A DNA stretch of 64,000 nt from JAYUJH01 sp043765375 (GCA_043765375.1 JAYUJH010000031.1:1-64000), one strand, 5' to 3'. Counted from the first letter of the stretch, positions 1 to 8,725 are shown. Translations and numbers: made by a program. The notes: generated by a model not told the origin, from the letters alone.

Positions 1-140
1 CGTTTTGTTATTCTAAGGCATTACATATGGTTAAAGCAACACTAACCATCTTCTTTACGCCAAACTGGAAATACTATCTATATTAATGTAGCAATGCCAT
101 ATTTTTTATCAAAATTATACCAGTTTTTAATAGCTATAAA

Positions 141-1037
141 TCAGTAATTTTCAAAATGAAAAGCCGCATAAGATGGCATTGGCTCAAACATATAAGTTGG
201 AGTGAAGCAAAAACGCCTTGTTGGTGCATAACCATAAAGTTTAAGTGCTGCACATATTGCGGTGAAAGCCTTAACTGTTTGCGCCTCAATGAAAATATAT
301 GGGTGATGCGCTTCTATAGTTTTTGCTGCCCCTGCTATCACCTCCAATTCCGCCCCTTCTACGTCAATTTTAAGGAATGATATTGTGGCAAAATCATAAT
401 CATCAAGCGGGCGCATTTGGCAAGTGCCGTTTGGGTTTTGCGCCACAAAACATTGCCCCATATTTTCAGCGTGAGGTGCAATTACTTCACAAACGCCAGA
501 TTTTGCTGTAATCGCAACTTGATGCGCCTCAATCAGTTCTTGCAATTCATTGACTGCGATGTTGGCTTGCAGCCGTGCAAAATTGGTAGGTTGCGCTTCA
601 TAAGCATAGACTTTGCCACCAATAATGCTTGCAAAGAAAATTGCGTGATTGCCAATATTTGCACCAATATCAACCAGCACAGCATTTGGCATGGCGAGTT
701 GATGGATTGCGGTGAGCAAATCTTCCTCATAAAAACGCTTAGAATGTAGCAGTTGATTGTGAATATGTTCATTAGCATCTGCTAAAATAAAACGGGCTTG
801 CTTACCAGCAAATGAAACGGTGAACGCTTGCGGATGATTTAACAATTTAGATTTATTTTCATTTTCCATGGTTTTGAGTGCTGCTTGTGCCATATCTAAA
901 AATAGGTCGCTATCTTCAGGGCGCAATTCGCTGGTTTTTTGAAGAAGGATAGAACCACGATTTATTCTCTCAATATTGACTATATTAACTGCAATTTTTT
1001 CAATAATATTTTGCTGATTTGTTGAATAGTTTAACAT
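141..1037 (-). CDS. FkbM-family SAM-dependent methyltransferase
   Basis: Likely transfers a methyl group from S-adenosylmethionine to a sugar or polysaccharide intermediate, the usual role of FkbM proteins in surface-glycan clusters. The 298-residue protein has the SAM-binding loop VDIGANIGNHAIFFA near residue 120, followed by the acidic strand-2 end YAYEAQP and the late motif FLKIDVEGAELEVIAGA that defines the family. The first 90 residues are not a known domain and may bind the acceptor. The start at 1037 is supported by AGGGA a few bases upstream on the minus strand. It is followed upstream by a structured leader (1081-1168) and then by two glycosyltransferase genes on the same strand, which supports a role in glycan decoration. 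The acceptor is unknown. Confidence 0.85.
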   Translation of the reverse strand: MLNYSTNQQNIIEKIAVNIVNIERINRGSILLQKTSELRPEDSDLFLDMAQAALKTMENENKSKLLNHPQAFTVSFAGKQARFILADANEHIHNQLLHSKRFYEEDLLTAIHQLAMPNAVLVDIGANIGNHAIFFASIIGGKVYAYEAQPTNFARLQANIAVNELQELIEAHQVAITAKSGVCEVIAPHAENMGQCFVAQNPNGTCQMRPLDDYDFATISFLKIDVEGAELEVIAGAAKTIEAHHPYIFIEAQTVKAFTAICAALKLYGYAPTRRFCFTPTYMFEPMPSYAAFHFENY

Positions 1038-1080
1038 TTTTGTTCCCTGACTTAAGATTTTGCAATCTCAATGATTATGG

Positions 1081-1168
1081 TGGTCGGGGAGTTCAAAAAA
1101 CTTTTAACAAAAGTTCCCACTATCCTTTAGACACAAGTCTTGGACATACGATAGTGGCTCCCCAACCA
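1081..1168 (-). promoter_or_regulatory. Three-way-junction RNA structure in the FkbM leader
   Basis: An 88-nt stretch folds into a closed three-way junction. P1 pairs 1081-1091 with 1158-1168 (11 bp). P2 is the hairpin 1099-1115 (AACTTTT/AAAAGTT, 3-nt loop). P3 pairs 1117-1124 with 1150-1157 (CCACTATC/GATAGTGG) and is capped by a small AGAC/GTCT hairpin at 1129-1140. P3 abuts P1 without a spacer. On the minus strand the one imperfect P1 pair (1085 with 1165) becomes a G-U wobble, while on the plus strand it is a C-A mismatch, so the minus strand, 44 nt ahead of the FkbM start, is favoured. An alternative stem 1157-1161 with 1176-1180 would compete with P1. I do not recognise a known riboswitch class; it could also be a small RNA. 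Confidence 0.45.
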
Positions 1169-1313
1169 AAGTCGAGGAGCATGAATAACGGTCATACCAA
1201 CCGTGTTAAAGAAGTTTTGAAGCCCCAGATAACTAATTGTTATCGTGCAACCATAATATGAGAAATTAAACTAAATGCAAGCAAAAAATTAAAGCAGAAC
1301 GCTTGAGATTATT

Positions 1314-2036
1314 TCATACAGATGCCTCAACTATCGGCAATAATTCCAGATTTATCTTGGCAAATCCACCAATTTCTTGTGATTCCTTAATGATATGCGG
1401 CTCCCATAATTTGGTGAACGATGAAAATATGGCGGTATCAGTTGGCAATTCCTGCATCCATTGGTCACCTCGTGCCATACATATCATTGGGTAATTATGG
1501 CGAAAACTATGCACGGCAAAGCGTAAATCCACAAACTTTTGCGATGTTTCCATAAAATAAAAACTCGGCATTTGAAAGCCTTTGCAATGTAGCGTCCCCG
1601 TCCCCAGCTGATTAACGAGTTTATGGCTAGCAAGTTCCGCAAAAAATGGATAAACCAACCGTGCTGAAGTTGTGCCATCAAAAAAATCAGAATAAATAAC
1701 TCCATGCACGCCGATAATTGGATTGTAATTCTTAAATCTTGCATAGACTTGCATCAATAATTCACAGTAATTTGGCGGATATAATATATCATCATCGCAT
1801 AAAAATATATCATCTTCCGCCCCTGTGATGGGGTAAAACTTGCCCGCATCTTTTAAGTCTTCGCTTGGAATGATAGCATTCACCTTGCTAAACTGCGCAA
1901 GTTCTGGTGGGGCTTGCGTATATTCATTCAGCACAAGGTTGATTTTGTCAGATTGTGCGTGCAATGAGGCAATGCTTGCACATAATGTTTCAATTTTGCG
2001 AGCGGGGTAAGTCGCCATATTGACTATTTTAACCAT
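1314..2036 (-). CDS. Small glycosyltransferase-like protein with a DDDILYP motif
   Basis: A 240-residue protein that appears to be a glycosyltransferase of the GT-A fold. It opens with VNMATYPARKIETL, a nucleotide-sugar-binding-like first strand, and has an acidic DDDILYPPNY motif near residue 84 in the place of the metal-binding DxD. It then carries PIIGVHGVIYSDFF and FVDLRFAVHSFRH. The protein at 51663-52382 has the same motifs in the same order, so the two are paralogues. Its start overlaps the end of the large GT2 gene by 13 bases, which suggests translational coupling. Donor and acceptor are unknown. No signal peptide or membrane segment is visible, so it probably acts in the cytosol. 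Confidence 0.65.
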   Translation of the reverse strand: MVKIVNMATYPARKIETLCASIASLHAQSDKINLVLNEYTQAPPELAQFSKVNAIIPSEDLKDAGKFYPITGAEDDIFLCDDDILYPPNYCELLMQVYARFKNYNPIIGVHGVIYSDFFDGTTSARLVYPFFAELASHKLVNQLGTGTLHCKGFQMPSFYFMETSQKFVDLRFAVHSFRHNYPMICMARGDQWMQELPTDTAIFSSFTKLWEPHIIKESQEIGGFAKINLELLPIVEASV

Positions 2037-4132
2037 TTTCTCAAACCTTTTCCTTTGGTTTTTTCAATATTTTTATCATTAATTAACTCTGGTGTTGCAT
2101 AAGCCATAATTTCAGCGGGCGCACGATATATCCCGCTGGCAACATTCACTGCGTCAATCTCATCATCGCTATATAACGCCACGCCCAAAGCCCGCTGCCT
2201 GCTTGCTGCCTCCGCATAAACCCTACGTTTTGGCGCACGATAACCATTATCCAACGCTTCAGTTCCAGCGGATTTTGTCATGGAATTATCTGACCATAAC
2301 CCAAGAACCATTGGTGCTTTGATATGGCTAATTTTTGCATCACCAAATAATGCTCGTGCTTTTTCAAAAAACTCGGAATCCGCCCCACATAACACGTTAC
2401 GATATTGCCCAATCGTTGCAAAAATCTCACGTCTGAACATGATTGAATTAACACACATTCTTAGCGCAATATGATCCTTGAAAAATACAAACTCACCACT
2501 TGGAGTGAGGCGCACCCAACGTGAAAGGCTTAACAATGTTTGCTTGGATAAACACGCCTCCAACTGGGTTGCAATACGAGTGGGAATAGCATAATCATCG
2601 CTATCATGAAAAGTGATAAAATCACCTGTGGCAAGTTCAACCAATTGATTGCGGATATTATAGCAACCTTGGTTGCGCTCGCTTTGATATATTTTTAACC
2701 GCTCATCATGTGCAAATGTTTGCACCATTTTTAAGCTATCATCATTGCTTGCATCGTCACAAAACAGCACTTCAATGTTGCGATATGATTGGTTGAGGAT
2801 TGATTTAAGTGCATAGTTAATGGTTGATGCGCAATTAAAACCCGCAATAATCACTGTAACTTTAATTGGTTTTTCAACCGCTTGCACCGCCTCAAACTCA
2901 ATATCATGCAATATATTTTCACCGCTAAAATCAAGGCGTGCAATGTTTGGCAAACTAAAACGGGTAAGATAATTATTAACCATATTGAGATATGAATCCA
3001 TTTTGCTTGGATTATAGCAATTTGCTAGCATTAATGATTGCTCACCCGCCATGGGGAAGTTATTTTGCAACATAATGTCATAAGTGAAACCGAGGCGAGA
3101 ATTGCTTGCACCAATTAATTTATGCAATAATTGCGCATTAGTTCTGCCCGATGGGAGGGTAATTCCACGCCGATCATCATTGCCTTCATTGAACATTATC
3201 ATGCTATAACTAGCGAATAATTCATCATTACCACAAACAATATCCAAATTATGCTCCAGAAATTGCTTAAGCAAATCCACCTCACCAACGCCTTGCAATG
3301 TCGCTACAATCACGGGGGCGGCGGCTTTGAACTGCTCCTCATTCATACGAGTTGGCAAAGCGAGCAGGTAGCGCACAAGGCTGATTGCCGTTTCATAAGC
3401 CTCAAATCGCAATGCAACAAAAATAACTTCGCTTAAATAGCCATACATATCAATTTTAGCACGGCTAGACATGGTGCTGTTCAAAGTTGCAAGCTGTGCA
3501 TAATAGCTAAAACCATAATTTTTATATGGCGCAACCTCATTTTTCTTTTTTTCAGCAGCAAAAATTGCTCCACTTATAATTTTTTGGCTTTCTGTGTTGT
3601 TTTCATACGGGTCAAATTGCGTTAGTGAAAATCCACTAAAATGAATATTACATGTTTCACTTAACTGCACACATAAATAATATTCCACCCCCGCTTTGAT
3701 TGGGTTTAACTCAAATAACTTGCTCAAATGTTGCGTTGTTGGCGTGATTGCGTGCGTGTTGAATATTTTAGTATGTGATGCGGCGTGACCTTTGCTATCC
3801 ACTTCTAATATAGCGATGAAGTCTAATGATATCTCGGCTGCTTCACTATTTTGACTTATGCTGCAATCCATGGCGAAATGTAGTTTTTTGTATTTTAATG
3901 TGCTGAAATCCAACTTTTGCATGATGCGAAACCAGCCAGTATTTTCTTGCAAATGCAATGATAATGTCGGGGCATCATGGGCTTGTGTTTGTGCTAATTC
4001 ATGTTTGGTGTTGGCAACCCCACCTTTGGAGCGCACCAACCAATTGCGGCAGAACTCCCCTTGAATATTGGCTATATTTTCGCTCAAATCTTCAAAAAAT
4101 ATATTATCTAGTAAGTTTAACGTTGTTTGCAT
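2024..4132 (-). CDS. Large two-domain GT2 glycosyltransferase
   Basis: A 702-residue protein. Residues 1-190 look like a beta-rich, possibly carbohydrate-binding domain (W and F residues around GWFRIMQKLDF, HFAMDC). Residues 200-420 are mostly helical, and about 425-650 form a family 2 glycosyltransferase domain. The GT2 part shows VTVIIAGFNCASTINYAL, a first acidic pair in EVLFCDDASNDDS and the metal-binding segment FHDSDDYAIP. The protein at 49536-51575 has the same architecture and is a clear paralogue. Each is followed by a small DDDILYP glycosyltransferase gene, so the pair is a repeated module. It probably works in the cytosol on a surface or flagellar glycan. The N-terminal domain function is inferred only. 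Confidence 0.8.
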   Translation of the reverse strand: MQTTLNLLDNIFFEDLSENIANIQGEFCRNWLVRSKGGVANTKHELAQTQAHDAPTLSLHLQENTGWFRIMQKLDFSTLKYKKLHFAMDCSISQNSEAAEISLDFIAILEVDSKGHAASHTKIFNTHAITPTTQHLSKLFELNPIKAGVEYYLCVQLSETCNIHFSGFSLTQFDPYENNTESQKIISGAIFAAEKKKNEVAPYKNYGFSYYAQLATLNSTMSSRAKIDMYGYLSEVIFVALRFEAYETAISLVRYLLALPTRMNEEQFKAAAPVIVATLQGVGEVDLLKQFLEHNLDIVCGNDELFASYSMIMFNEGNDDRRGITLPSGRTNAQLLHKLIGASNSRLGFTYDIMLQNNFPMAGEQSLMLANCYNPSKMDSYLNMVNNYLTRFSLPNIARLDFSGENILHDIEFEAVQAVEKPIKVTVIIAGFNCASTINYALKSILNQSYRNIEVLFCDDASNDDSLKMVQTFAHDERLKIYQSERNQGCYNIRNQLVELATGDFITFHDSDDYAIPTRIATQLEACLSKQTLLSLSRWVRLTPSGEFVFFKDHIALRMCVNSIMFRREIFATIGQYRNVLCGADSEFFEKARALFGDAKISHIKAPMVLGLWSDNSMTKSAGTEALDNGYRAPKRRVYAEAASRQRALGVALYSDDEIDAVNVASGIYRAPAEIMAYATPELINDKNIEKTKGKGLRKWLK

Positions 4133-4174
4133 GATGTTTTTTTTGACATGTTATATATGTTATTTTGGTGATGT

Positions 4175-4417
4175 TTATTTGATTTCTCTTGCTTCTTCTT
4201 TAATCAATACGGGGATTCCGTTGCGAATTGGATAAGCAAGGTTTGATATTTTACAAATTAATTCTTGCGCATCAGCGTCATAATGCAGTGCGGATTTGCT
4301 AACGGGGCAGACAATTATCTTGAGCAACTCAAGGTTAAATCCCAATATATTATCGTTTTGCATCTCATTATTTTGTGTCGGGCTTTGTATTGGACTTTGT
4401 GTGGGATATTTTTCCAT
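4175..4417 (-). CDS. Trm112/UPF0434-family small protein
   Basis: An 80-residue protein whose C-terminal two thirds match the Trm112-like family (YcaR type): LLKIIVCPVSKSALHY, then ICKISNLAYPIRNGIPVLI. The first 25 residues are low complexity, with a near-repeat QSPIQSPTQ. Eukaryotic Trm112 activates several methyltransferases by binding them; the bacterial members are small and their partners are mostly unproven. Only one of the usual zinc-site cysteines (IVCP) plus a second (ELICK) is present, as is common in bacterial members. It lies 42 bases upstream of the large GT2 gene on the same strand, so it may share that transcript. Confidence 0.8.
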   Translation of the reverse strand: MEKYPTQSPIQSPTQNNEMQNDNILGFNLELLKIIVCPVSKSALHYDADAQELICKISNLAYPIRNGIPVLIKEEAREIK

Positions 4418-4496
4418 TTAACATTTCTATCATTTCTTATGTTAAAAAACTACTATTAAAAATATGTATATTATTATGCAATTAGTATTATTTTTT

Positions 4497-4521
4497 GGAT
4501 ACCAGCTTGCGCTGGTATGAC
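4497..4521. repeat. Dispersed palindromic repeat, copy 1
   Basis: Perfect 8-bp stem ATACCAGC/GCTGGTAT around a TTGC loop, flanked by GG and GAC. The same core occurs at 4601-4650 (twice), 7411-7435, 56093-56117, 56799-56823 and 60080-60106, always between genes. Confidence 0.85.
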
Positions 4522-4600
4522 AAATGAAAGAGTTGTTCAGCAGCATAATATCTGTAGCATAACATATGAATGCTTCAGGCTATAATATATTTTCTAAAGA

Positions 4601-4650
4601 GTCATGCCAGCGCAGGCTGGAGCGTCATACCAGCGCAGGCTGGTATCCAT
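4601..4650. repeat. Dispersed palindromic repeat, two tandem copies
   Basis: Two head-to-tail copies in the orientation GTCAT(G/A)CCAGCGCAGGCTGG, at 4601-4623 and 4624-4650. The first copy has lost symmetry at its right end (GGAGC instead of GGTAT); the second is intact. They are inverted relative to copy 1, 80 bases away. Confidence 0.85.
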
Positions 4651-4738
4651 ATAACAAAATCAAAACTAGCATTGAAAATAACGATATTTATCCATTTTTA
4701 ATTTGGCAAATATTATTTCTGCCATTATAAACTTTAAT

Positions 4739-6127
4739 ATGATTATTTTAGAAAAATATGCGGGTAAAAATATTGGGGTTTTAGGTTTGGCACGCTCGGG
4801 CAGTGCAATCATCAAGGCAATGCAATATGGTGGTGCGGTTGTGCAAGCGTGGGACGATAGCGAAACTGCTCGTAATAATATTGCTCATAATAATATTAAT
4901 GAAGATAATGGAAATATTGCGCCCCAAATTATTAATTATGAAAATTGGGACTGGGCAAAACTTGATTTGTTGGTTGTAAGCCCTGCAATTCAGCTTAATC
5001 CACATAATTTGGGCAACCTAAAAACTCACCCAGCGGTGGAACTTGCTCGCAAAAATAATGTGCGGATAACTTGCGATATCTCATTATTAATGGAGCAATG
5101 TCCTGATGCAATTTTTGTGGGCATCACTGGCACAAATGGCAAATCCACCACCACCGCATTAATTGCGCATTCGCTTGCACAAATTGGCGCAAGGGTTGAA
5201 TGTGGTGGCAATATTGGCGTTGCTGCATTGGAGCTTGCCCCACTTGGACTTGGTGAATATTATGTGCTGGAACTTTCATCATATCAACTGGAAGCAATGG
5301 ATACTGGAACATTGAACATTGCTTGTTTGTTGAACATAACGCCAGATCATTTGGAGCGTCATGGCAGAATGGAACATTATGTCACGGCAAAGGAGCGCAT
5401 ATTTCAGGGGCAGGGAGCGAATGATAGGGCGATTATTGCGCTTGATGATGAATATTTGCGAGAAATACATACCCGCCACCCACATGCTATAACCGTTTCT
5501 GCTAAATCTCAGCAAAATAACCCTAATTATTATGTGAAATCAAACAAATTAATTGATGGTGATGTTGAATTGGATTTATCCATGATGAAGTCACTACAAG
5601 GCGCACATAATCACCAAAATGCGCTAATCGCCTATGCCACATTGAGGGCTTTAGGCTTTGATGCAACATTAATCGCTCAAGCAATGCAATCATTTCAAGG
5701 GTTGCCGCACCGTATGGAGCGCATCGCCGAATGGGACGGAATGTTATGGGTGAATGATAGCAAAGCAACCAATGCAGATGCGGCGCAGCAATCGCTCGCA
5801 ACTTACCGCAATATTCACTGGATTGTCGGCGGAGCATTAAAGCAAGGTGGGATTGATAGCCTCGCATATTTGCAAAGCCATGTGACCCACGCTTATGTTA
5901 TTGGGGCGCAAACCGAGGCGATTGCAACATCGCTGGAGCAAATGAATATTTCATATGATATTTGTGGCACAATGAACCAAGCAGTAATGGCGGCGTTTGA
6001 ATCCGCCCGTGGACAAAATAATGCGGTGATATTGCTTGCACCAGCCGCTGCATCATTTGATCAATATAGTAATTTTGAGGAGCGAGGTGAACATTTCAGA
6101 GATTTGGTTTTGGGGCTTAAATCTTAA
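4739..6127 (+). CDS. murD: UDP-N-acetylmuramoylalanine-D-glutamate ligase
   Basis: Adds D-glutamate to UDP-MurNAc-L-Ala in the cytosolic part of peptidoglycan synthesis, at the cost of ATP. Seen in order: an N-terminal Rossmann-like domain (IGVLGLARSGSAI), the ATP-binding loop VGITGTNGKSTTTALI, the central ligase segment ELSSYQLEAM with ITPDHLERHG, and the C-terminal VNDSKATNADAAQQSL and LLAPAAASFDQ motifs. All are typical of MurD. The start is placed at ATG 4739 (462 residues), because an upstream TTG at 4703 would add 12 residues before the conserved first strand. No other mur or division gene is adjacent, so murD is separated from the usual dcw cluster. Confidence 0.95.
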   Translation: MIILEKYAGKNIGVLGLARSGSAIIKAMQYGGAVVQAWDDSETARNNIAHNNINEDNGNIAPQIINYENWDWAKLDLLVVSPAIQLNPHNLGNLKTHPAVELARKNNVRITCDISLLMEQCPDAIFVGITGTNGKSTTTALIAHSLAQIGARVECGGNIGVAALELAPLGLGEYYVLELSSYQLEAMDTGTLNIACLLNITPDHLERHGRMEHYVTAKERIFQGQGANDRAIIALDDEYLREIHTRHPHAITVSAKSQQNNPNYYVKSNKLIDGDVELDLSMMKSLQGAHNHQNALIAYATLRALGFDATLIAQAMQSFQGLPHRMERIAEWDGMLWVNDSKATNADAAQQSLATYRNIHWIVGGALKQGGIDSLAYLQSHVTHAYVIGAQTEAIATSLEQMNISYDICGTMNQAVMAAFESARGQNNAVILLAPAAASFDQYSNFEERGEHFRDLVLGLKS

Positions 6128-6185
6128 AATGTTATCCTTAATTTTTAACTCCTAAACCCTATATTAGTATATAAATCATAATCAT

Positions 6186-6683
6186 ATGAATAAGCAAAAA
6201 CCATCACAGAAAACGCTAAAACAACAAGCCTTACCGCAACAAGCCTCACCAAAACAAATATTTACGCAACCAGAGTTTTTGAAAAAACCAATTGCGCAAA
6301 TGAGCGGTGAAGAGTGGGAATCTTTATGCGATGGTTGCGGATTATGTTGCCAGATTCGGGTGGAAGATGGCACAACGGGGCAGATGTCACTGACTAATGC
6401 GGCGTGCAAATTGCTCTGCCTCAACACGCATCAATGTAGTGATTATGCTAACCGAAAGCAAAAAGTTGCTGATTGTGTGAAAATTACCCCTAAAAATGTT
6501 AATTCCTTAACATGGCTGCCACATACATGCGCTTATCGCCTAGTTGCCAAAGGCTATGATTTACCCGATTGGCATTATCTGGTATGCGGTGATAAATCAC
6601 GAGTTCATAGTGATGATGGCGTTTCCATGCTCGGTGAAACAGTTTGCGAAGATGATGTTGATTGGAGCGATTATGAATTTTGA
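6186..6683 (+). CDS. YcgN/UPF0260-family cysteine-cluster protein
   Basis: A 165-residue soluble protein with the conserved pattern of the YcgN family: WESLCDGCGLCCQIRVED near residues 45-60, then CKLLCLNTHQCSDY, VADCVKI, a Leu-Pro-x-Thr-Cys segment and a late Cys in LVCGD. The clustered cysteines suggest a bound metal or iron-sulfur centre, but the function of the family is not known to me. The first 35 residues are Lys/Gln/Pro-rich and look like a disordered extension with short repeats (QQALPQQASPKQ). The gene starts 58 bases after murD and may be cotranscribed with it. Confidence 0.85.
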   Translation: MNKQKPSQKTLKQQALPQQASPKQIFTQPEFLKKPIAQMSGEEWESLCDGCGLCCQIRVEDGTTGQMSLTNAACKLLCLNTHQCSDYANRKQKVADCVKITPKNVNSLTWLPHTCAYRLVAKGYDLPDWHYLVCGDKSRVHSDDGVSMLGETVCEDDVDWSDYEF

Positions 6684-6782
6684 TTGGATTTTAGCTTTTT
6701 GTCATTAAAAGTTAATGATGATGGGGTATTGTTAAGATTAAGGATTAAGTTGATTATTAATTGATAAAACGGATATAATATT

Positions 6783-6995
6783 ATGATTGCAAATAATGAT
6801 AATGGTTCTTCAGCGGGAAATAGTAGTGGCGCTCCACTGTCTGAGATAGAATAAATGATGCTTGAAATTGCAATTGAAACATCTCAGCCAACAACTTCTT
6901 TAACAGAAGTAAAGTGGGAAAAAGTTGCAATTCCGCTGAATGAGCAACAGCAGATTGATAAACTGAAACCTCCAACCATAAACTTTGACCGTTAA
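6783..6995 (+). pseudogene. Possible small gene split by an in-frame stop
   Basis: Two tiny reading frames lie end to end in the same frame: 6783-6854 (23 residues, ending SEIE) and 6855-6995 (46 residues, starting MMLEIAIETSQ). Only a TAA separates them, and changing it to CAA would give one continuous 70-residue acidic protein. A TATAAT hexamer lies just upstream of the first ATG. I recognise no family. It may be a small gene with a nonsense mutation, or a chance pair of open frames. Confidence 0.25.
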
Positions 6996-7046
6996 TAATC
7001 TAAAAACTTAGGGGTTATTTTTTTGTCCCCCAGCCAACCACGCCAA
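6996..7046. other. Rest of the ycgN-DUF465 gap
   Basis: The whole gap 6684-7046 is 363 bases. Apart from the doubtful small frames at 6783-6995 it holds only AT-rich sequence and a weak GGGG/CCCC inverted repeat around a run of T near 7011-7028, which could act as a poor terminator for the minus-strand DUF465 gene. Confidence 0.4.
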
Positions 7047-7253
7047 TCAAGCAATAATATCAGGATATAGCTGATTTTCCAACATGCTGATTTGGTCACG
7101 CAGGGCTAATTTCTCTTTTTTGAAGCGCAACACCGTGAACTCATCATAAGGGTTTTGTTGCGAAAATGCGGTTATTTTATGTTCTAATGTGCGATGTGTT
7201 CGGCGCAAAATCTCAATTTTTTTGTATAATTCAATGCTTTTGTCATTCGTCAT
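7047..7253 (-). CDS. DUF465/YdcH-family small protein
   Basis: A 68-residue, mostly helical protein with the signature of the YdcH family: RRTHRTLEHKITAF followed by TVLRFKKEKLALRDQISMLE. Members are short coiled-coil proteins of unknown role that are common in alphaproteobacteria. The length and the LKKEKLxLRDQI-like segment make the family call firm. It stands alone between ycgN and mrp. Confidence 0.85.
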   Translation of the reverse strand: MTNDKSIELYKKIEILRRTHRTLEHKITAFSQQNPYDEFTVLRFKKEKLALRDQISMLENQLYPDIIA

Positions 7254-7410
7254 CGTGGATAAATACCTCTAATAATATAGCGCATATGTTTTCATAGCGT
7301 GCTTGATTAATAATTTCACAACATCATAGCATTTTTATAAAAAATATCAAGGCTATGTTGCATCTGCACAAAAATATTTATTTATTGCTATGGACAAACT
7401 CACAATTTAT

Positions 7411-7435
7411 AGATATCAGCCTCCGCTGGTATGAC
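7411..7435. repeat. Dispersed palindromic repeat, copy 4
   Basis: Core ATCAGCCTCCGCTGGTAT. The left arm has one change relative to the perfect ATACCAGC arm. It lies in the gap between the starts and ends of the two minus-strand genes, 23 bases beyond the mrp stop codon. Confidence 0.8.
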
Positions 7436-7457
7436 CCACCCAACAAACACACATTCA

Positions 7458-8531
7458 TCACAACCCAAAACTGGGGATTTCATCTGCGTGCAAGCCAAGC
7501 AAGGCCCCACCTTCATTTGCTATGGTGATTGCGGGTGAAAGCGAAATCTCGCATAATAATGGTGCGTTGCATTCATGCGCCAATTTTGCCCCTGCGCCCT
7601 CACCAAAAATATTCAATCGTGTGTTCTCATGCGTCACATAGCTCATATTTTCCACCACGCCTAAAATTGGCACCTTCAACTTGTTGAACATCGCCATTGC
7701 TTTGCGTGCATCATGCAATGCAAGCATTGATGGCGTGGTAACAATCACAACACCGCCTCCATTATATTTGAGTGGCACTTGCTGGATTAGGCTTAAATGA
7801 ACATCGCCAGTTCCGGGGGGGGTATCCACCAACAACACATCAAGCGGCAATTCGGCAATCCCCCACATTGTTCCACGCACTAGCTGATATAATGTTTTGC
7901 TCGCCATTGCCCCCCGCATAATTGCGGCCTCATCATGACGCATCAACAACCCAATAGAGTTGATAGCAATTCCGCCTGCATTGACGGGAATCATCATTTT
8001 ACCCGCCAATTCGGGCGGATTAAACGCACCAACTAAATGCGGAATTGAAGGCCCATATATATCCGCATCAACAATTCCTACACGCAACCCTTTCGCTTGA
8101 AAATATCGTGCCAGCAACAATGTGACGGTAGATTTACCCACCCCGCCTTTGCCCGATGCAACCGCAATCACTCGCTTAACATGTGGAATTGGCGTTTCAA
8201 TCCATAATGCTTTGCCTTGAACTGAAGCTGAATGAATGGCGGAGGCATCTATAGTTTGCTCTGGTTGGTTGCTTGCAGTGGAGTTATTATTCTCAGAGGT
8301 TAGCACAATCGTCACTTTTTCTACGCCTTCAATAGCATAAATAGCTTGCTCCAATTGCGGTTTTAAGTTGGATTGCACGGCTTTATGATTAGGCGAAATT
8401 GTCAACATCACCCCAATATTCGCATTTCTGATGGTGATTGCGGTCACCAAACCAGATGAAACAATATCCAACCCAGTCGCAGGGTCAATAATATGGGTTA
8501 ATTGTTGCTTAATTTGCGTTTCTGAAAACAT
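7458..8531 (-). CDS. mrp: Mrp/ApbC-type P-loop ATPase (iron-sulfur cluster carrier)
   Basis: A 357-residue MinD/NBP35-type ATPase thought to carry and deliver Fe-S clusters in the cytosol. The first 90 residues form a MIP18/DUF59 domain (IDPATGLDIVSSGLV). The ATPase follows with the deviant Walker A VASGKGGVGKST near residue 125, the switch region DADIYGPSIP and LLVDTPPGTGD. The CxxC found in many Mrp proteins after VVENMSY is replaced here by THENTRLNIFGEG, as in many alphaproteobacterial homologues, so cluster binding at that position is doubtful. It is divergent from hflK across a 194-base gap. Confidence 0.93.
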   Translation of the reverse strand: MFSETQIKQQLTHIIDPATGLDIVSSGLVTAITIRNANIGVMLTISPNHKAVQSNLKPQLEQAIYAIEGVEKVTIVLTSENNNSTASNQPEQTIDASAIHSASVQGKALWIETPIPHVKRVIAVASGKGGVGKSTVTLLLARYFQAKGLRVGIVDADIYGPSIPHLVGAFNPPELAGKMMIPVNAGGIAINSIGLLMRHDEAAIMRGAMASKTLYQLVRGTMWGIAELPLDVLLVDTPPGTGDVHLSLIQQVPLKYNGGGVVIVTTPSMLALHDARKAMAMFNKLKVPILGVVENMSYVTHENTRLNIFGEGAGAKLAHECNAPLLCEISLSPAITIANEGGALLGLHADEIPSFGL

Positions 8532-8725
8532 AGTTTTTTTATGGTTTGATGAATGATTTTTTTGAGTGATTTTTTGAAAATAATTATACTAAATGATGAA
8601 TCACGTTATTGCATGACGTTAAAAAAATAATGCTAAAAAATATCTGTATATATCATTTTAACTATCATTTATATTCATATATGTATATATAAAAAGTAAT
8701 TATACATATATAGGTTTTTGCAGCG
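8532..8725. promoter_or_regulatory. Divergent promoter region between mrp and hflK
   Basis: A 194-base, very AT-rich gap between two divergent genes, so it must contain both promoters. It has several TATAT-type alternating tracts (8641-8712). No single -35/-10 pair stands out clearly enough to assign. Confidence 0.45.

Larger units (their letters stand above)
4418..4738. other. Intergenic region with palindromic repeats
   Basis: A 321-base gap between the divergent Trm112-like gene and murD. It holds three copies of the GTCATACCAGC...GCTGGTATCC palindrome (one at 4497-4521, two in tandem at 4601-4650) in otherwise AT-rich sequence. Both genes must have their promoters here. I see no convincing coding sequence. 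Confidence 0.7.

Noticed and set aside
1019..1261. Plus-strand open frame of 80 codons over the FkbM leader
   Set aside because: It overlaps the FkbM start, has no ribosome site and runs through the paired RNA structure; no family resemblance.
7458..8531. Mrp without the usual CxxC as a novelty
   Set aside because: Loss of the CxxC after the NMSY motif is common in alphaproteobacterial Mrp proteins, so it is noted but not reported as unusual.
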